Assembly (NCBI GenBank): GCA_965216425.1
Contig: CBDCFV010000005.1
Location: forward strand, 248,001-312,000
Length of the DNA stretch: 64,000 nt
Direction of reading: 5' to 3'
From: CBDCFV01 sp965216425
GTDB lineage: Bacteria; Chloroflexota; Dehalococcoidia; Lucifugimonadales; UBA3495
Shown piece by piece: positions 25,297 through 32,382 of the stretch (position 1 is its first letter; each line of letters opens with the position of its first letter). A program made the translations under genes and the position numbers. The notes under the pieces are model-generated. The model saw only the letters and a list, made by a program, of their open reading frames with translations, was not told where the DNA came from and did no database searches.

Positions 25297-25567
25297 TTTT
25301 TTTTAAGACCTGCTCCAGAATGGAATCCTCATCCGGGCCGGGCCGCTCGCTCCATTGCCGAAAATACTTGTAGCAGGTGCGCCAATCGGGGAAGTCCGCA
25401 GGCAGCATGCGCCACTGGCAGCCGCTTTTCAGGAGGTACAACACCCCGCAGAAAACGTCGTACAGGTCCACGGTGCGGGGCTTGGTCCGGCGCCGGACCA
25501 ACTCCAGCGTCAGCAGAATCCGGGCGAATTGCTCCCGGCTGATGTCGCTGGGATAGGAATGAGACAT
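25211..25567 (-). CDS. IS5-family transposase, frame A (DUF4096-type N-terminal domain)
   Basis: The N-terminal DNA-binding part of the transposase, 118 residues, with the family pattern RTKPRTVDLYDVFCGVLYLLKSG, QWRMLPADFPDWRTCYKYF and QWSERP. The in-frame tail after the A8 run is out of register with frame B. Joining needs a +1 (or -2) shift, so either programmed transcriptional slippage or a one-base insertion in an ancestral A7 run is implied. Confidence 0.85.
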   Translation of the reverse strand: MSHSYPSDISREQFARILLTLELVRRRTKPRTVDLYDVFCGVLYLLKSGCQWRMLPADFPDWRTCYKYFRQWSERPGPDEDSILEQVLKKIGWRGPAKQWTERADQLLYRGLPEREEH

Positions 25568-25628
25568 GCTTACCCCTCCCTTGGTAATAGTCTCAACTTA
25601 ACGTATTCCAAAGATCGTCAACAGGCTC

Positions 25629-26336
25629 TTACAAGTTCCGGCGCCGTTCCTGTTCCGCCTCCAGTTCGCGGACGCGGGCCTCGGCAGTGTTGGCTCGGGC
25701 TTCGGCGGCGATGCGGGCCTCCAAGGTTTCTTCGTACGTCGGCAGGTATCGTCGCGCCGCCGGGTCCCACCAGCGGAGCGCTCCGTCCTCCCAGCAGAGG
25801 TCCAGGCTCAGGACTTGGCTGTGCCCCCAAAGGTGGGTCTCGTCCGTTTGTATGATTTCAACTGGACGGTAGACCCCGTCAATCAGGACGTCTCCCGCCA
25901 GGGGCGCGTCGTGGCGGCGGCCGCCAGTGGGGTCGAAGCGCCAGTATTCCGGGATGCCGAACTCCTGGTAGTCTATTCGCTTGGCAGTGTAGTCATTGCA
26001 TCCGGTGGTGGAGGCCACTTCCAGCACGAAGTCCGGCGGTTTGCCCTGGTCCACAATGGCGTAGCCATTTTGGGCGATGGCAACGTCCGCATTTACGTTG
26101 AAAGCGATGAGCAGGTCTGGGATTCGCTGGTCCCGCTGCTGGCTGACGCGCCGGTTGACCGGAATCTCGCTGAACACCAAGGTGGAGTCCACATTGCCGA
26201 AATGGGCGGTAAGCGCGGCTATGTGGCTCGGTTTGTGCAGGTGAAGGGTGTTCTGCATGTCGTCCCTGGGCGGAAAGTCCGGGAACATTTCGCCAGTCCC
26301 GGCGGGCTGCGTCTGCGAGTTGAGTCTGCTGGTCAT
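25629..26336 (-). CDS. Uma2 family (DUF820) putative endonuclease
   Basis: A 235-residue PD-(D/E)XK-fold protein. Core motifs are RIPDLLIAF, PDFVLEVASTTG and NDYTAKRIDYQEFGIPEYWRFDP. The usual ExK lysine is replaced in LEVAS, with K in the following helix, as in many Uma2 proteins. A C-terminal coiled coil (EARIAAEARANTAEARVREL) follows. The stop codon TAA coincides with the target duplication of the IS next door, so the reading frame was preserved on insertion. A perfect palindrome lies upstream. Function of the family is not established. Confidence 0.85.
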   Translation of the reverse strand: MTSRLNSQTQPAGTGEMFPDFPPRDDMQNTLHLHKPSHIAALTAHFGNVDSTLVFSEIPVNRRVSQQRDQRIPDLLIAFNVNADVAIAQNGYAIVDQGKPPDFVLEVASTTGCNDYTAKRIDYQEFGIPEYWRFDPTGGRRHDAPLAGDVLIDGVYRPVEIIQTDETHLWGHSQVLSLDLCWEDGALRWWDPAARRYLPTYEETLEARIAAEARANTAEARVRELEAEQERRRNL

Positions 26337-26367
26337 TTCCGGCCTCGCTGGGTCAAGTGGAAGTCAA

Positions 26368-26394
26368 TTTACACTGGGGGGATTCCAGTGTAAA
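26368..26394. promoter_or_regulatory. Perfect palindrome upstream of the Uma2 gene
   Basis: TTTACACTGG (26368-26377) and CCAGTGTAAA (26385-26394) are a perfect 10-bp inverted repeat with a 7-nt spacer, 31 bp upstream of the Uma2 ATG. The position fits an operator overlapping the promoter or a leader hairpin. Which of the two is not decided by sequence. Confidence 0.5.
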
Positions 26395-26424
26395 GGCGCT
26401 ACGGACTCTCCCATAACTTCCGAG

Positions 26425-26449
26425 AATGAAAAGACCTCGCCACACTGAC
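26425..26449. repeat. Remnant MITE-1 right end beside copy C
   Basis: AATGAAAAGACCTCG followed by CCACACTGAC matches the right end and flank of copy C at 26589-26613 in 23 of 25 positions. This suggests a former tandem pair of elements of which the outer one was largely deleted. Confidence 0.6.
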
Positions 26450-26603
26450 CAAGGCCTTTTCATTCTCTCGTCATTCCCGCGCAGGCGGGAATCCATATAG
26501 TCTTGCCGCGGGAAAGTTGCCATAGGCCGCGGTGATGTGGATTCCCGCTTTCTCGAGAAAGACGGGACCTATGTAACCTAACCCAGAAAATGAAAAGACC
26601 CTG
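26450..26603. mobile_element. MITE-1 copy C
   Basis: 154 bp with ends CAAGGCCTTTTCATT and AATGAAAAGACCCTG, internal hairpins TTCCCGCGCAGGCGGGAA and TTCCCGCTTTCTCGAGAAA, and 10-bp flanking repeats CCACACTGAC at 26440-26449 and 26604-26613. It lies between the Uma2 gene and the protease/MmeI operon. Confidence 0.88.
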
Positions 26604-26703
26604 CCACACTGACACTCACCCCTTCCCAACCCCGCGACTCCGCCGTACCATAGATGCAACGCCGGAAAAATAAAGTGACAAAGGCCGCACCAGGAGACGC
26701 AGA

Positions 26704-27060
26704 ATGGGAACGGTAAAGGTGACCATCGGAGTCGGAGACCCACAGGGACAGAGGTTCGAGACCCTGGAGGTCACGGTGGACACTGGCTCGACCTTCACGG
26801 CAGTACCCAGAGAACTGCTGCAGAGACTGGGCGTACCGGTAGAGCGCTCAGCACAGTCAGAACTGGCCGACGGCCGCTTGGCGCCAGTGGATGTCGGAAG
26901 AACAATCATAAGGCTGGAGGGAATGGAGCTCCCTACGCCGGTGATATTCGGAGATAAAGGCGAGCCCAACCTGCTGGGCGTGATCGCCCTCGAGGACGCA
27001 CTCCTGGCGGTTGACCCCCCGAACGGACGCCTGGTGCCAGTAAACCTGCTCCGTCTCTGA
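26704..27060 (+). CDS. Retropepsin-like (clan AA) aspartic protease
   Basis: A 118-residue single-domain protein with the catalytic motif VTVDTGSTFTAVP (D-T-G-S) and the second family motif around TPVIFGDKGEPNLLGVIALED; the C-terminal PVNLLRL is typical of small bacterial clan AA proteins. The active enzyme would be a homodimer. AGGAG lies 7 nt before the ATG. It is 18 bp upstream of the MmeI-like gene on the same strand, so they are probably cotranscribed. Its target is unknown. Confidence 0.85.
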   Translation: MGTVKVTIGVGDPQGQRFETLEVTVDTGSTFTAVPRELLQRLGVPVERSAQSELADGRLAPVDVGRTIIRLEGMELPTPVIFGDKGEPNLLGVIALEDALLAVDPPNGRLVPVNLLRL

Positions 27061-27078
27061 CAAAAAACGGAGCTTGAA

Positions 27079-29847
27079 ATGACCACTCCGAAACCGCCCC
27101 CCAACACGACCCCCGGCCTGACGGGGTTTCCCAAGATGGACCCCGACGTATTCATCGCCAAGTGGAAGAACGTCGACTTCGGGGAGAAGCAGGCATCCCA
27201 GGAGATGTTCCTGGACATCTGCGCGCTGGTCGGCCACCCGACTCCCGTCGAACACGGCGACAAGGATGCCTTCACCTTTGAAAAGTGGGTGCCGGGCGGC
27301 TTTGCCGACGCCTACCTTGAAGGGTGTTTCGGCTGGGAGTTCAAGGGCAGTGACGATGACCTCGCCGCTGCGTTGAACCAGCTTCTGCGCTACCAGGTTT
27401 ATCTGAAAACGCCTCCGCTGCTCATCGTATCGTCCTTCCGCACCATACGTATCCAAACCAACTTCCCCGGCATGGAAACGGTCCGGCATGAGATTCCCGT
27501 CGCCGAATTGGACCAACCCGCTCAACTCCGCAAGTTGCAGTGGGCCTTCTTCTCCCCAGCCGAGTTCCGGCCCAACCGCACGGTGGACGCCGTCACCAAG
27601 GAGACCGCCGACCTGTTCCAAGCCATCGTGGTGGACATGGAGCAGCACACTGCCGACTCGGAAAGGCTGGCGCGCTACCTCAACCAGATCGTATTTTGCC
27701 TCTATGCCGAGGATGCCGGTCTGCTCCCAGGCTCCCCCTTCTCCCAGGTTGTCCACCAGCATTACCGCAATCCCCCGGTGTTCGACAGCGCCATAGGAAG
27801 CCTCTTCGAGCAAATGGCCGGCGGCGGCATGTTCGGCGCGACCCAGATCGCCCACTTCAACGGCGACCTGTTCAGCAACGCCACGACTGTTGAGCTGAGC
27901 GACACCGCGCTGCAAAGGCTCGAAGAAGCAACCAACAGGAACTGGCGCAACATCGAGCCCTCCATCTTCGGCACATTGTTCGAGCGGGCGTTGGACGCCT
28001 CCAAACGCGCCCACCTTGGCGCCCACTACACCAGCGCCGACGACATTATGCTGGTGGTTGACCCGGTGGTGATGGCCCCGCTGCGCACCGAGTGGGAAGA
28101 GGTGCGGCAAGAGGTCGGCAACCTGCTCGTTGAAGAGGACCGGGACACCGCCCGGGTCCGGTTGGCGGCCTTCCAACAACGGTTGTTCGAGGTGGAGGTA
28201 CTGGACCCCGCCTGCGGCAGCGGCAACTTCCTGTACCTCGCCCTGCGTTCCCTGCTGGACTTGGAGAAGCAGGTTATCGACTTCGCCGCGGCCTACGACT
28301 GGAAGGATATGAGGCCGACGGTCAAACCCGACCAGATGCTGGGGCTGGAAGTAAACGCCTATGCCGCCGAACTGGCCCGTACCGCGTTATGGATTGGCTA
28401 CATCCAGTGGCACCAGAACAACGGCTTCCCCTACGACCACAGCCCGGTCCTCACCCCTCTGGTCTCCATCCGAAGAACGGACGCCATCCTGGCCAACCGC
28501 GATACCGTCAACCCGCAGGAGCCGGAATGGCCTCCCGCCGAGTTTATCATCGGCAACCCGCCGTTTCTGGGTAGCAAACTGCTCCGCGGCAACTTGGGCG
28601 ACGACTATGTGGACGCCATGTTCGCCTTGTACAAGGGGCGTGTGCCCGCCGAGGGCGACGTGGTCTGCTACTGGTTCGAAAAGGCCAGGGCGTTGGTCGC
28701 TGACAAAAAGGCAAGACGTGCGGGACTGCTGGCGACTCAAGGAATCAGGGGCGGGGCCAACCGGAGGGTGCTTCAACGCATCAAGGAGTCCGGAGACATC
28801 TTTCTGGCTTGGTCTGATCAGCCCTGGATTCTGAACGGAGCGGCGGTCCATACCTCCATCGTCGGCTTCGACGATGGCTCCGAATCAAGCAGGGAATTGG
28901 ACGGGGACACCGTAACATCCATAAACGCCAACCTCACCGAAGGCGTCGACCTCACTACCGCCGTCCGCCTCAATGAGAACCTTGGTATCGCCTTCATGGG
29001 AGACACCAAGGGAGGGCCGTTTGATATTCCTGGCCCACTGGCTCAGAAGATGCTGGAAAGCCCTAATCCGCACGGCAAGAGCAATGCAGAGGTTATCAGC
29101 CGATGGGTTAACGGACGGGACGTCATTAACCGCAATCGGGAAATGTGGATAATTGATTTTGCTCAAATGTCCTTGGAACAAGCAGCATTGTATGAGGTGC
29201 CATTTGAGTATGTGAACGTGCACGTAAGGCCAACGCGTGTAGCAAGTAAGCGGGCCCTGTACGCTGCCAACTGGTGGCTGCACATGGAGGCGCGGCCCGG
29301 ATTACGTGAATCGTTAAAATCACCTTCGAGGTTTATCGCTACCCCCAGGGTATCCAAGCATCGACTCTTTGTGTGGATTCAAAAGGAGACATTGCCCGAC
29401 AGCGCATTAATTGCTATCGCGCGTGACGATGACTACACCTTCGGAGTCCTGCACTCCGGTATCCACGAACTCTGGTCTCGGGCGTCAGGCACCCAACTTC
29501 GAGAAGTGGAGTCCGGTTTCCGCTACACTCCCACCACCTGCTTTGAAACCTTCCCGTTCCCCCAACCCACCGGCGAACAGCGGGAAGCCATCGCGGAGGC
29601 GGCAAAGAAACTGAACGAACTCCGGGAGGGCTGGCTCAACCCGGAGGGCGCCGCTGAGTCCGAATTGAAAAAGCGGACGCTGACCAACCTCTACAACTCC
29701 CGCCCCAAGTGGCTGCAACTGGTCCACGAGCAGTTGGACAAGGCGGTCTTCAACGCCTACAACTGGCCCGACGATTTGGCCAACCCGGATATACTGGAAC
29801 GGCTGCTGGCCCTGAATCTGGAAAGGGCAGAGCAACAAGGACTTTGA
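27079..29847 (+). CDS. MmeI-like type IIG restriction-modification enzyme
   Basis: A 922-residue fusion of nuclease, methyltransferase and target recognition. The N-terminal nuclease has a D77-X9-E87-F-K89 PD-(D/E)XK core in FADAYLEGCFGWEFKG. Methyltransferase motif I is LDPACGSGNFLY (from residue 375) and motif IV is N493-P-P-F, indicating adenine-N6 methylation. The specificity domain follows (about 640-800), then RYTPTTCFETFPFPQPT, typical of the family. MmeI-type enzymes methylate one strand and cut about 20 bp away. Base composition drops in the recognition domain (about 28990-29430), suggesting a domain exchange. It restricts foreign DNA alone; no separate S or R gene is needed. Confidence 0.92.
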   Translation: MTTPKPPPNTTPGLTGFPKMDPDVFIAKWKNVDFGEKQASQEMFLDICALVGHPTPVEHGDKDAFTFEKWVPGGFADAYLEGCFGWEFKGSDDDLAAALNQLLRYQVYLKTPPLLIVSSFRTIRIQTNFPGMETVRHEIPVAELDQPAQLRKLQWAFFSPAEFRPNRTVDAVTKETADLFQAIVVDMEQHTADSERLARYLNQIVFCLYAEDAGLLPGSPFSQVVHQHYRNPPVFDSAIGSLFEQMAGGGMFGATQIAHFNGDLFSNATTVELSDTALQRLEEATNRNWRNIEPSIFGTLFERALDASKRAHLGAHYTSADDIMLVVDPVVMAPLRTEWEEVRQEVGNLLVEEDRDTARVRLAAFQQRLFEVEVLDPACGSGNFLYLALRSLLDLEKQVIDFAAAYDWKDMRPTVKPDQMLGLEVNAYAAELARTALWIGYIQWHQNNGFPYDHSPVLTPLVSIRRTDAILANRDTVNPQEPEWPPAEFIIGNPPFLGSKLLRGNLGDDYVDAMFALYKGRVPAEGDVVCYWFEKARALVADKKARRAGLLATQGIRGGANRRVLQRIKESGDIFLAWSDQPWILNGAAVHTSIVGFDDGSESSRELDGDTVTSINANLTEGVDLTTAVRLNENLGIAFMGDTKGGPFDIPGPLAQKMLESPNPHGKSNAEVISRWVNGRDVINRNREMWIIDFAQMSLEQAALYEVPFEYVNVHVRPTRVASKRALYAANWWLHMEARPGLRESLKSPSRFIATPRVSKHRLFVWIQKETLPDSALIAIARDDDYTFGVLHSGIHELWSRASGTQLREVESGFRYTPTTCFETFPFPQPTGEQREAIAEAAKKLNELREGWLNPEGAAESELKKRTLTNLYNSRPKWLQLVHEQLDKAVFNAYNWPDDLANPDILERLLALNLERAEQQGL

Positions 29848-29857
29848 CCGGGGCCTG

Positions 29858-29935
29858 ATGAAAACTTGGTCGCTTGACCGGCAGAAACTTCAGACCGCGG
29901 TAGAAACGGCCAAGGCACTGAAAAAGTGGGGTTAG
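29858..29935 (+). CDS. Very short frame after the MmeI-like gene
   Basis: A 25-codon frame (MKTWSLDRQKLQTAVETAKA...) begins 8 bp after the MmeI-like stop. It could be a remnant of a longer gene or a chance frame. Its amphipathic composition is the only reason to note it. Confidence 0.2.
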   Translation: MKTWSLDRQKLQTAVETAKALKKWG

Positions 29936-29951
29936 GCCCCTTTCATTTCCC

Positions 29952-30293
29952 TTACTGAATTTTCCCGGGGTAAATGGATTCCGAGGTGATCAAGGTATGT
30001 AGTTCGGCGGCGAAGACTTGGTGATTGAGATGTATGTCCTCCCACCAAATGCTTGCATGGGATGGGTTCTTTTCGTCAGGGGTGTGCTTAGCCGTTGCCG
30101 AACGTGCGCCCCTGTTAGCGACTGAATCTAAGGCTTGGCCAACATTGAGAACGACGAACCGACCGTTTACCGTGAGGGTCAATGGCGAATTGTCCCTAAT
30201 GCTGTTAACCGCATCGTCGTGGTCATCAGAATAGTACTCAAGCCAATTTGTTGACAGATCGTTTTCACCTTCACGTAGGTAGAACGCGCTCAC
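29952..30293 (-). CDS. Hypothetical protein, second gene of a two-gene module, probably 5'-damaged
   Basis: A 113-residue protein with YLREGENDLSTNWLEYY, a central VNGRFVVLNVGQALDSV strand pair and a C-terminal NPSHASIWWEDIHLNH segment. There is no membrane segment. The only start in the open frame is a GTG at 30293, but coding-like sequence (ALHAWTKVSAFYL) extends upstream to an in-frame TAG at 30327-30329, three codons after an ATG at 30336-30338. The ancestral start was probably that ATG, with CAG changed to TAG. It follows the 161-residue gene on the same strand. Function unknown. Confidence 0.6.
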   Translation of the reverse strand: MSAFYLREGENDLSTNWLEYYSDDHDDAVNSIRDNSPLTLTVNGRFVVLNVGQALDSVANRGARSATAKHTPDEKNPSHASIWWEDIHLNHQVFAAELHTLITSESIYPGKIQ

Positions 30294-30365
30294 CTTGGTC
30301 CACGCATGTAGTGCGGCACCACCTGGCTACGTGATCATCCCTCTGGAGTCTGTCGCTTGGGTTGG

Positions 30366-30851
30366 TCACGCAGTCGTAATCCGGTGCGCGAACATGCCAA
30401 GCGAATCCATTATTTCCTCTTTCGTTGATTCGTCTTGTTTTTCCGCTCGTTCGATGCCTGGCCTGTAAGGACCCGATAGAGCGACATACTGAATTTTGCC
30501 TGACCCCAGGAATTTCATGGAAACCACTCCATTCCCTCTACCCCAAACGCTGTTTGGGTCTCCGTTGTCCTTGAGGTGCCACTCTAACTCCATAAATCCT
30601 TGTGGGTCAGACCCAACAATGGGAGGCGCCAGTTTAGCTTGTTGGGCAATGAAGGATACGACGGACCGAAGCGACTCCATCACAACAGGAGGTTCGTCAG
30701 GCTCATCGGCAACGATGTCAAGATACTGCTGTATGCGGTCCGCGACGTCCTTTCGCCCCATGCCAGCCAAGCGATCTAGGAGAACTTTTCTTTCGTCCAC
30801 GGAGATAACCGCACTTTCTTGGTGAATCCAGAGTTCGTTGTCGCTCACCAT
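30366..30851 (-). CDS. Hypothetical protein, first gene of a two-gene module
   Basis: A 161-residue acidic cytosolic protein. The N-terminal 60 residues are helical (DERKVLLDRLAGMGRKDVAD). The C-terminal half has FMELEWHLKDNG, VWGRGNGVVSMKFLGSGKIQ and YVALSGPYRPG, a beta-rich fold. It is followed by the 113-residue gene and resembles a recurrent small pair of unknown function in environmental bacteria (from memory, unchecked). Its position beside a restriction system makes a defence role conceivable, not shown. Confidence 0.6.
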   Translation of the reverse strand: MVSDNELWIHQESAVISVDERKVLLDRLAGMGRKDVADRIQQYLDIVADEPDEPPVVMESLRSVVSFIAQQAKLAPPIVGSDPQGFMELEWHLKDNGDPNSVWGRGNGVVSMKFLGSGKIQYVALSGPYRPGIERAEKQDESTKEEIMDSLGMFAHRITTA

Positions 30852-30944
30852 CTCTTTTGCTCACTTTTCACAGGTCGTCCAGAATCCCTATACAACACTT
30901 GTACATAGTGGTTTCAACTTATTTGGAGTGATGGCTAATTCTCC

Positions 30945-31011
30945 CGTTCGCCCTGAGCTTGTCGCAGGGCCGTCCGTTCATGGTTCGACAAGCTCACCAC
31001 GAACGGACTCC
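30945..31011. repeat. Dispersed palindromic repeat (TTCGCCCTGAGCTTGTCG type)
   Basis: The unit starts GTTCGCCCTGAGCTTGTCG and contains GTCCGTTC ... GAACGGAC and GGTTCGACAAGCTC arms. It is noncoding and separates the two-gene module from the coiled-coil gene. Similar CCTGAGCTTGTC repeats are known from many environmental genomes. Confidence 0.6.
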
Positions 31012-31023
31012 CGATTTTCCTTC

Positions 31024-31260
31024 TCACCCCGCCAATGCCAGAAGCTTGGTCAAACCGACCGTAGACGCCACAATTGCAATGGCAAACCCCATGAATTGAA
31101 GCAGTATACGACTTTGCAATCCGTCTATCTTGGTTTCCAGCCTAGCCTCCAGCCAGTCTATCTTGCCCTCCAATCGCGCCACATCAGCCTTGGATGCCCA
31201 ATGTTCAGACGCCCCTTTCAGTCTGGCCAATCTGGATTCAAGATTGTCGGCGGTGGTCAC
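31024..31260 (-). CDS. Small coiled-coil protein with C-terminal membrane segment
   Basis: A 78-residue protein: residues 5-48 have heptad-like Leu/Ile spacing (ADVARLEGKIDWLEARLETK) and residues 53-76 form one hydrophobic helix (LLQFMGFAIAIVASTVGLTK). This is a membrane-anchored short coiled coil similar in layout to phage- or TA-associated small proteins. No signal peptide or enzymatic motif is visible. Function unknown. Confidence 0.6.
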   Translation of the reverse strand: MTTADNLESRLARLKGASEHWASKADVARLEGKIDWLEARLETKIDGLQSRILLQFMGFAIAIVASTVGLTKLLALAG

Positions 31261-31388
31261 AACGGTACTCCTTTGTCAACTATCAACAGAGACTGGACTG
31301 GGCTTGTACGATCGCGCTGTTAAGTGGCAGTCATTATGCAATATATACATAATATCCCATACCCCACAAGGAGACGCGCCGCTGTTCT

Positions 31389-31542
31389 CAGGGCCTTTTC
31401 ATTCTCTCGTCATTCCCGCGCAGGCGGGAATCCATATAGTATTGCCACGGGAAAGTTGCCATAGGCCGCGGTGATGTGGATTCCCGCTTTCTCGGGAAAG
31501 ACGGGACCTATGTAACCTAACCCAGAAAATGAAAAGGCCCTG
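31389..31542. mobile_element. MITE-1 copy D
   Basis: 154 bp with ends CAGGGCCTTTTCATT and AATGAAAAGGCCCTG (perfect 15-bp inverted repeat) and internal hairpins TTCCCGCGCAGGCGGGAA and TTCCCGCTTTCTCGGGAA. Flanking 10-bp direct repeats CCGCTGTTCT lie at 31379-31388 and 31543-31552. It is close to copy C in sequence. Confidence 0.92.
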
Positions 31543-31725
31543 CCGCTGTTCTTACAACCAGAATGCAACGACACGATAGATTAAGGGCCTTGGCCACCAC
31601 TAAACTACTGACAGCCTCCCCCTTGTCATCTCCGATAACAACCCTCTACCATAGTACCTGTGCGGCATAACGCCCCGCCGTTCGTACAGCTCGGACGGTG
31701 TGACTAAAACGGGTCGGCAAAATTG

Positions 31726-31823
31726 GAGCGCGGGCGTCCCGCCCGCACCAGGTAGGGACGACTTTGCACCTGCCCCGTGACCTGGACAAGGATGTGACGT
31801 AGGGGCAACCCTCGTGGTTGCCC
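31726..31823. repeat. Composite of two dispersed repeats
   Basis: The first part (GCGGGCGTCCCGCCCGC ... GTAGGGACGACTTTGC) matches the repeat at 4734-4790. The second, 31801-31823, is a hairpin AGGGGCAACC-CTCGT-GGTTGCCCT with a perfect 8-bp core. The region 31543-32092 otherwise holds no convincing gene. Confidence 0.55.
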
Positions 31824-31882
31824 TCGCAGCATGATTCGGTCGCATCCTGAAAATCCCAAAATCCGGTAAATCCTGATTCAGC

Positions 31883-31914
31883 CAAATGTCAGGAAATGTC
31901 CGCAAATGTCCGGG
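31883..31914. repeat. Short tandem repeat of GGACATTT units
   Basis: On the minus strand three units of 10-11 bp (CCGGACATTTG, CGGACATTTC, CTGACATTTG) follow each other. The same unit is tandemly repeated at 48052-48095. Noncoding. Confidence 0.55.
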
Positions 31915-32092
31915 TTTCCGAAATTCAAGCCCTTGGCCAACACTGCGGGGCAACCCGGAGGTCTGGAATGGGAGGAAATGAGAGGGGAAATTCAGAAAAC
32001 CGCCAACCCTCCCGTGTGACTTCGGGTGGAATACCCGGCCCGGGATACCGGTAGCGGTCCACACCACCTGAAACGGAACCCTGCCAAAGCCA

Positions 32093-32246
32093 CAGGGCTT
32101 TTTCATTCTCTCGTCTTTCCCGCGCAGGCGGGAATCCATGTGGTCCTGCCACGAGAAGATTGCTATAGGCCACGGTCATGTAGGTTCCCGCTTTCGCGGG
32201 AAAGACGAGACCCATTTAACCCAATCCGGAAAATGAAAAGGCCCTG
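32093..32246. mobile_element. MITE-1 copy E
   Basis: 154 bp with ends CAGGGCTTTTTCATT and AATGAAAAGGCCCTG, hairpins TTCCCGCGCAGGCGGGAA and TTCCCGCTTTCGCGGGAA, and the long TCTCGTCTTTCCCGC inverted repeat. Flanking 10-bp repeats are GCCAAAGCCA at 32083-32092 and 32247-32256. It is the right border of the accessory island, 130 bp before holA. Confidence 0.92.
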
Positions 32247-32382
32247 GCCAAAGCCAGGAAAGTCCTGTCGCAAGGCCAAGGAAATTGATATAATCTCTGG
32301 TGCGGACCAATTGTGGCCCGCTCTCCCCACCCAGGCCTCTTACACTTACCCTTTGGCATTGTTTTCGGAGCGGTGACCTTTC

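Larger units (their letters stand above)
24767..25628 (-). mobile_element. IS5-family insertion sequence (IS427/IS1031-like group)
   Basis: An 862-bp element with inverted ends GAACCTGTTTACAATCTC (left) and GAGCCTGTTGACGATCTT (right, reverse complement), 14 of 18 identical, and a 3-bp target duplication TTA (24764-24766 and 25629-25631), the TNA type of this group. It carries two overlapping transposase frames on the minus strand. The right duplication is also the TAA stop codon of the adjacent Uma2 gene. Confidence 0.88.

Noticed and set aside
31600..32139. Protein of about 180 residues on the minus strand
   Set aside because: It begins in a MITE-1 copy (DSRLRGKDERMKK is translated repeat) and runs through dispersed repeats; composition is not protein-like and no ribosome-binding site is present.
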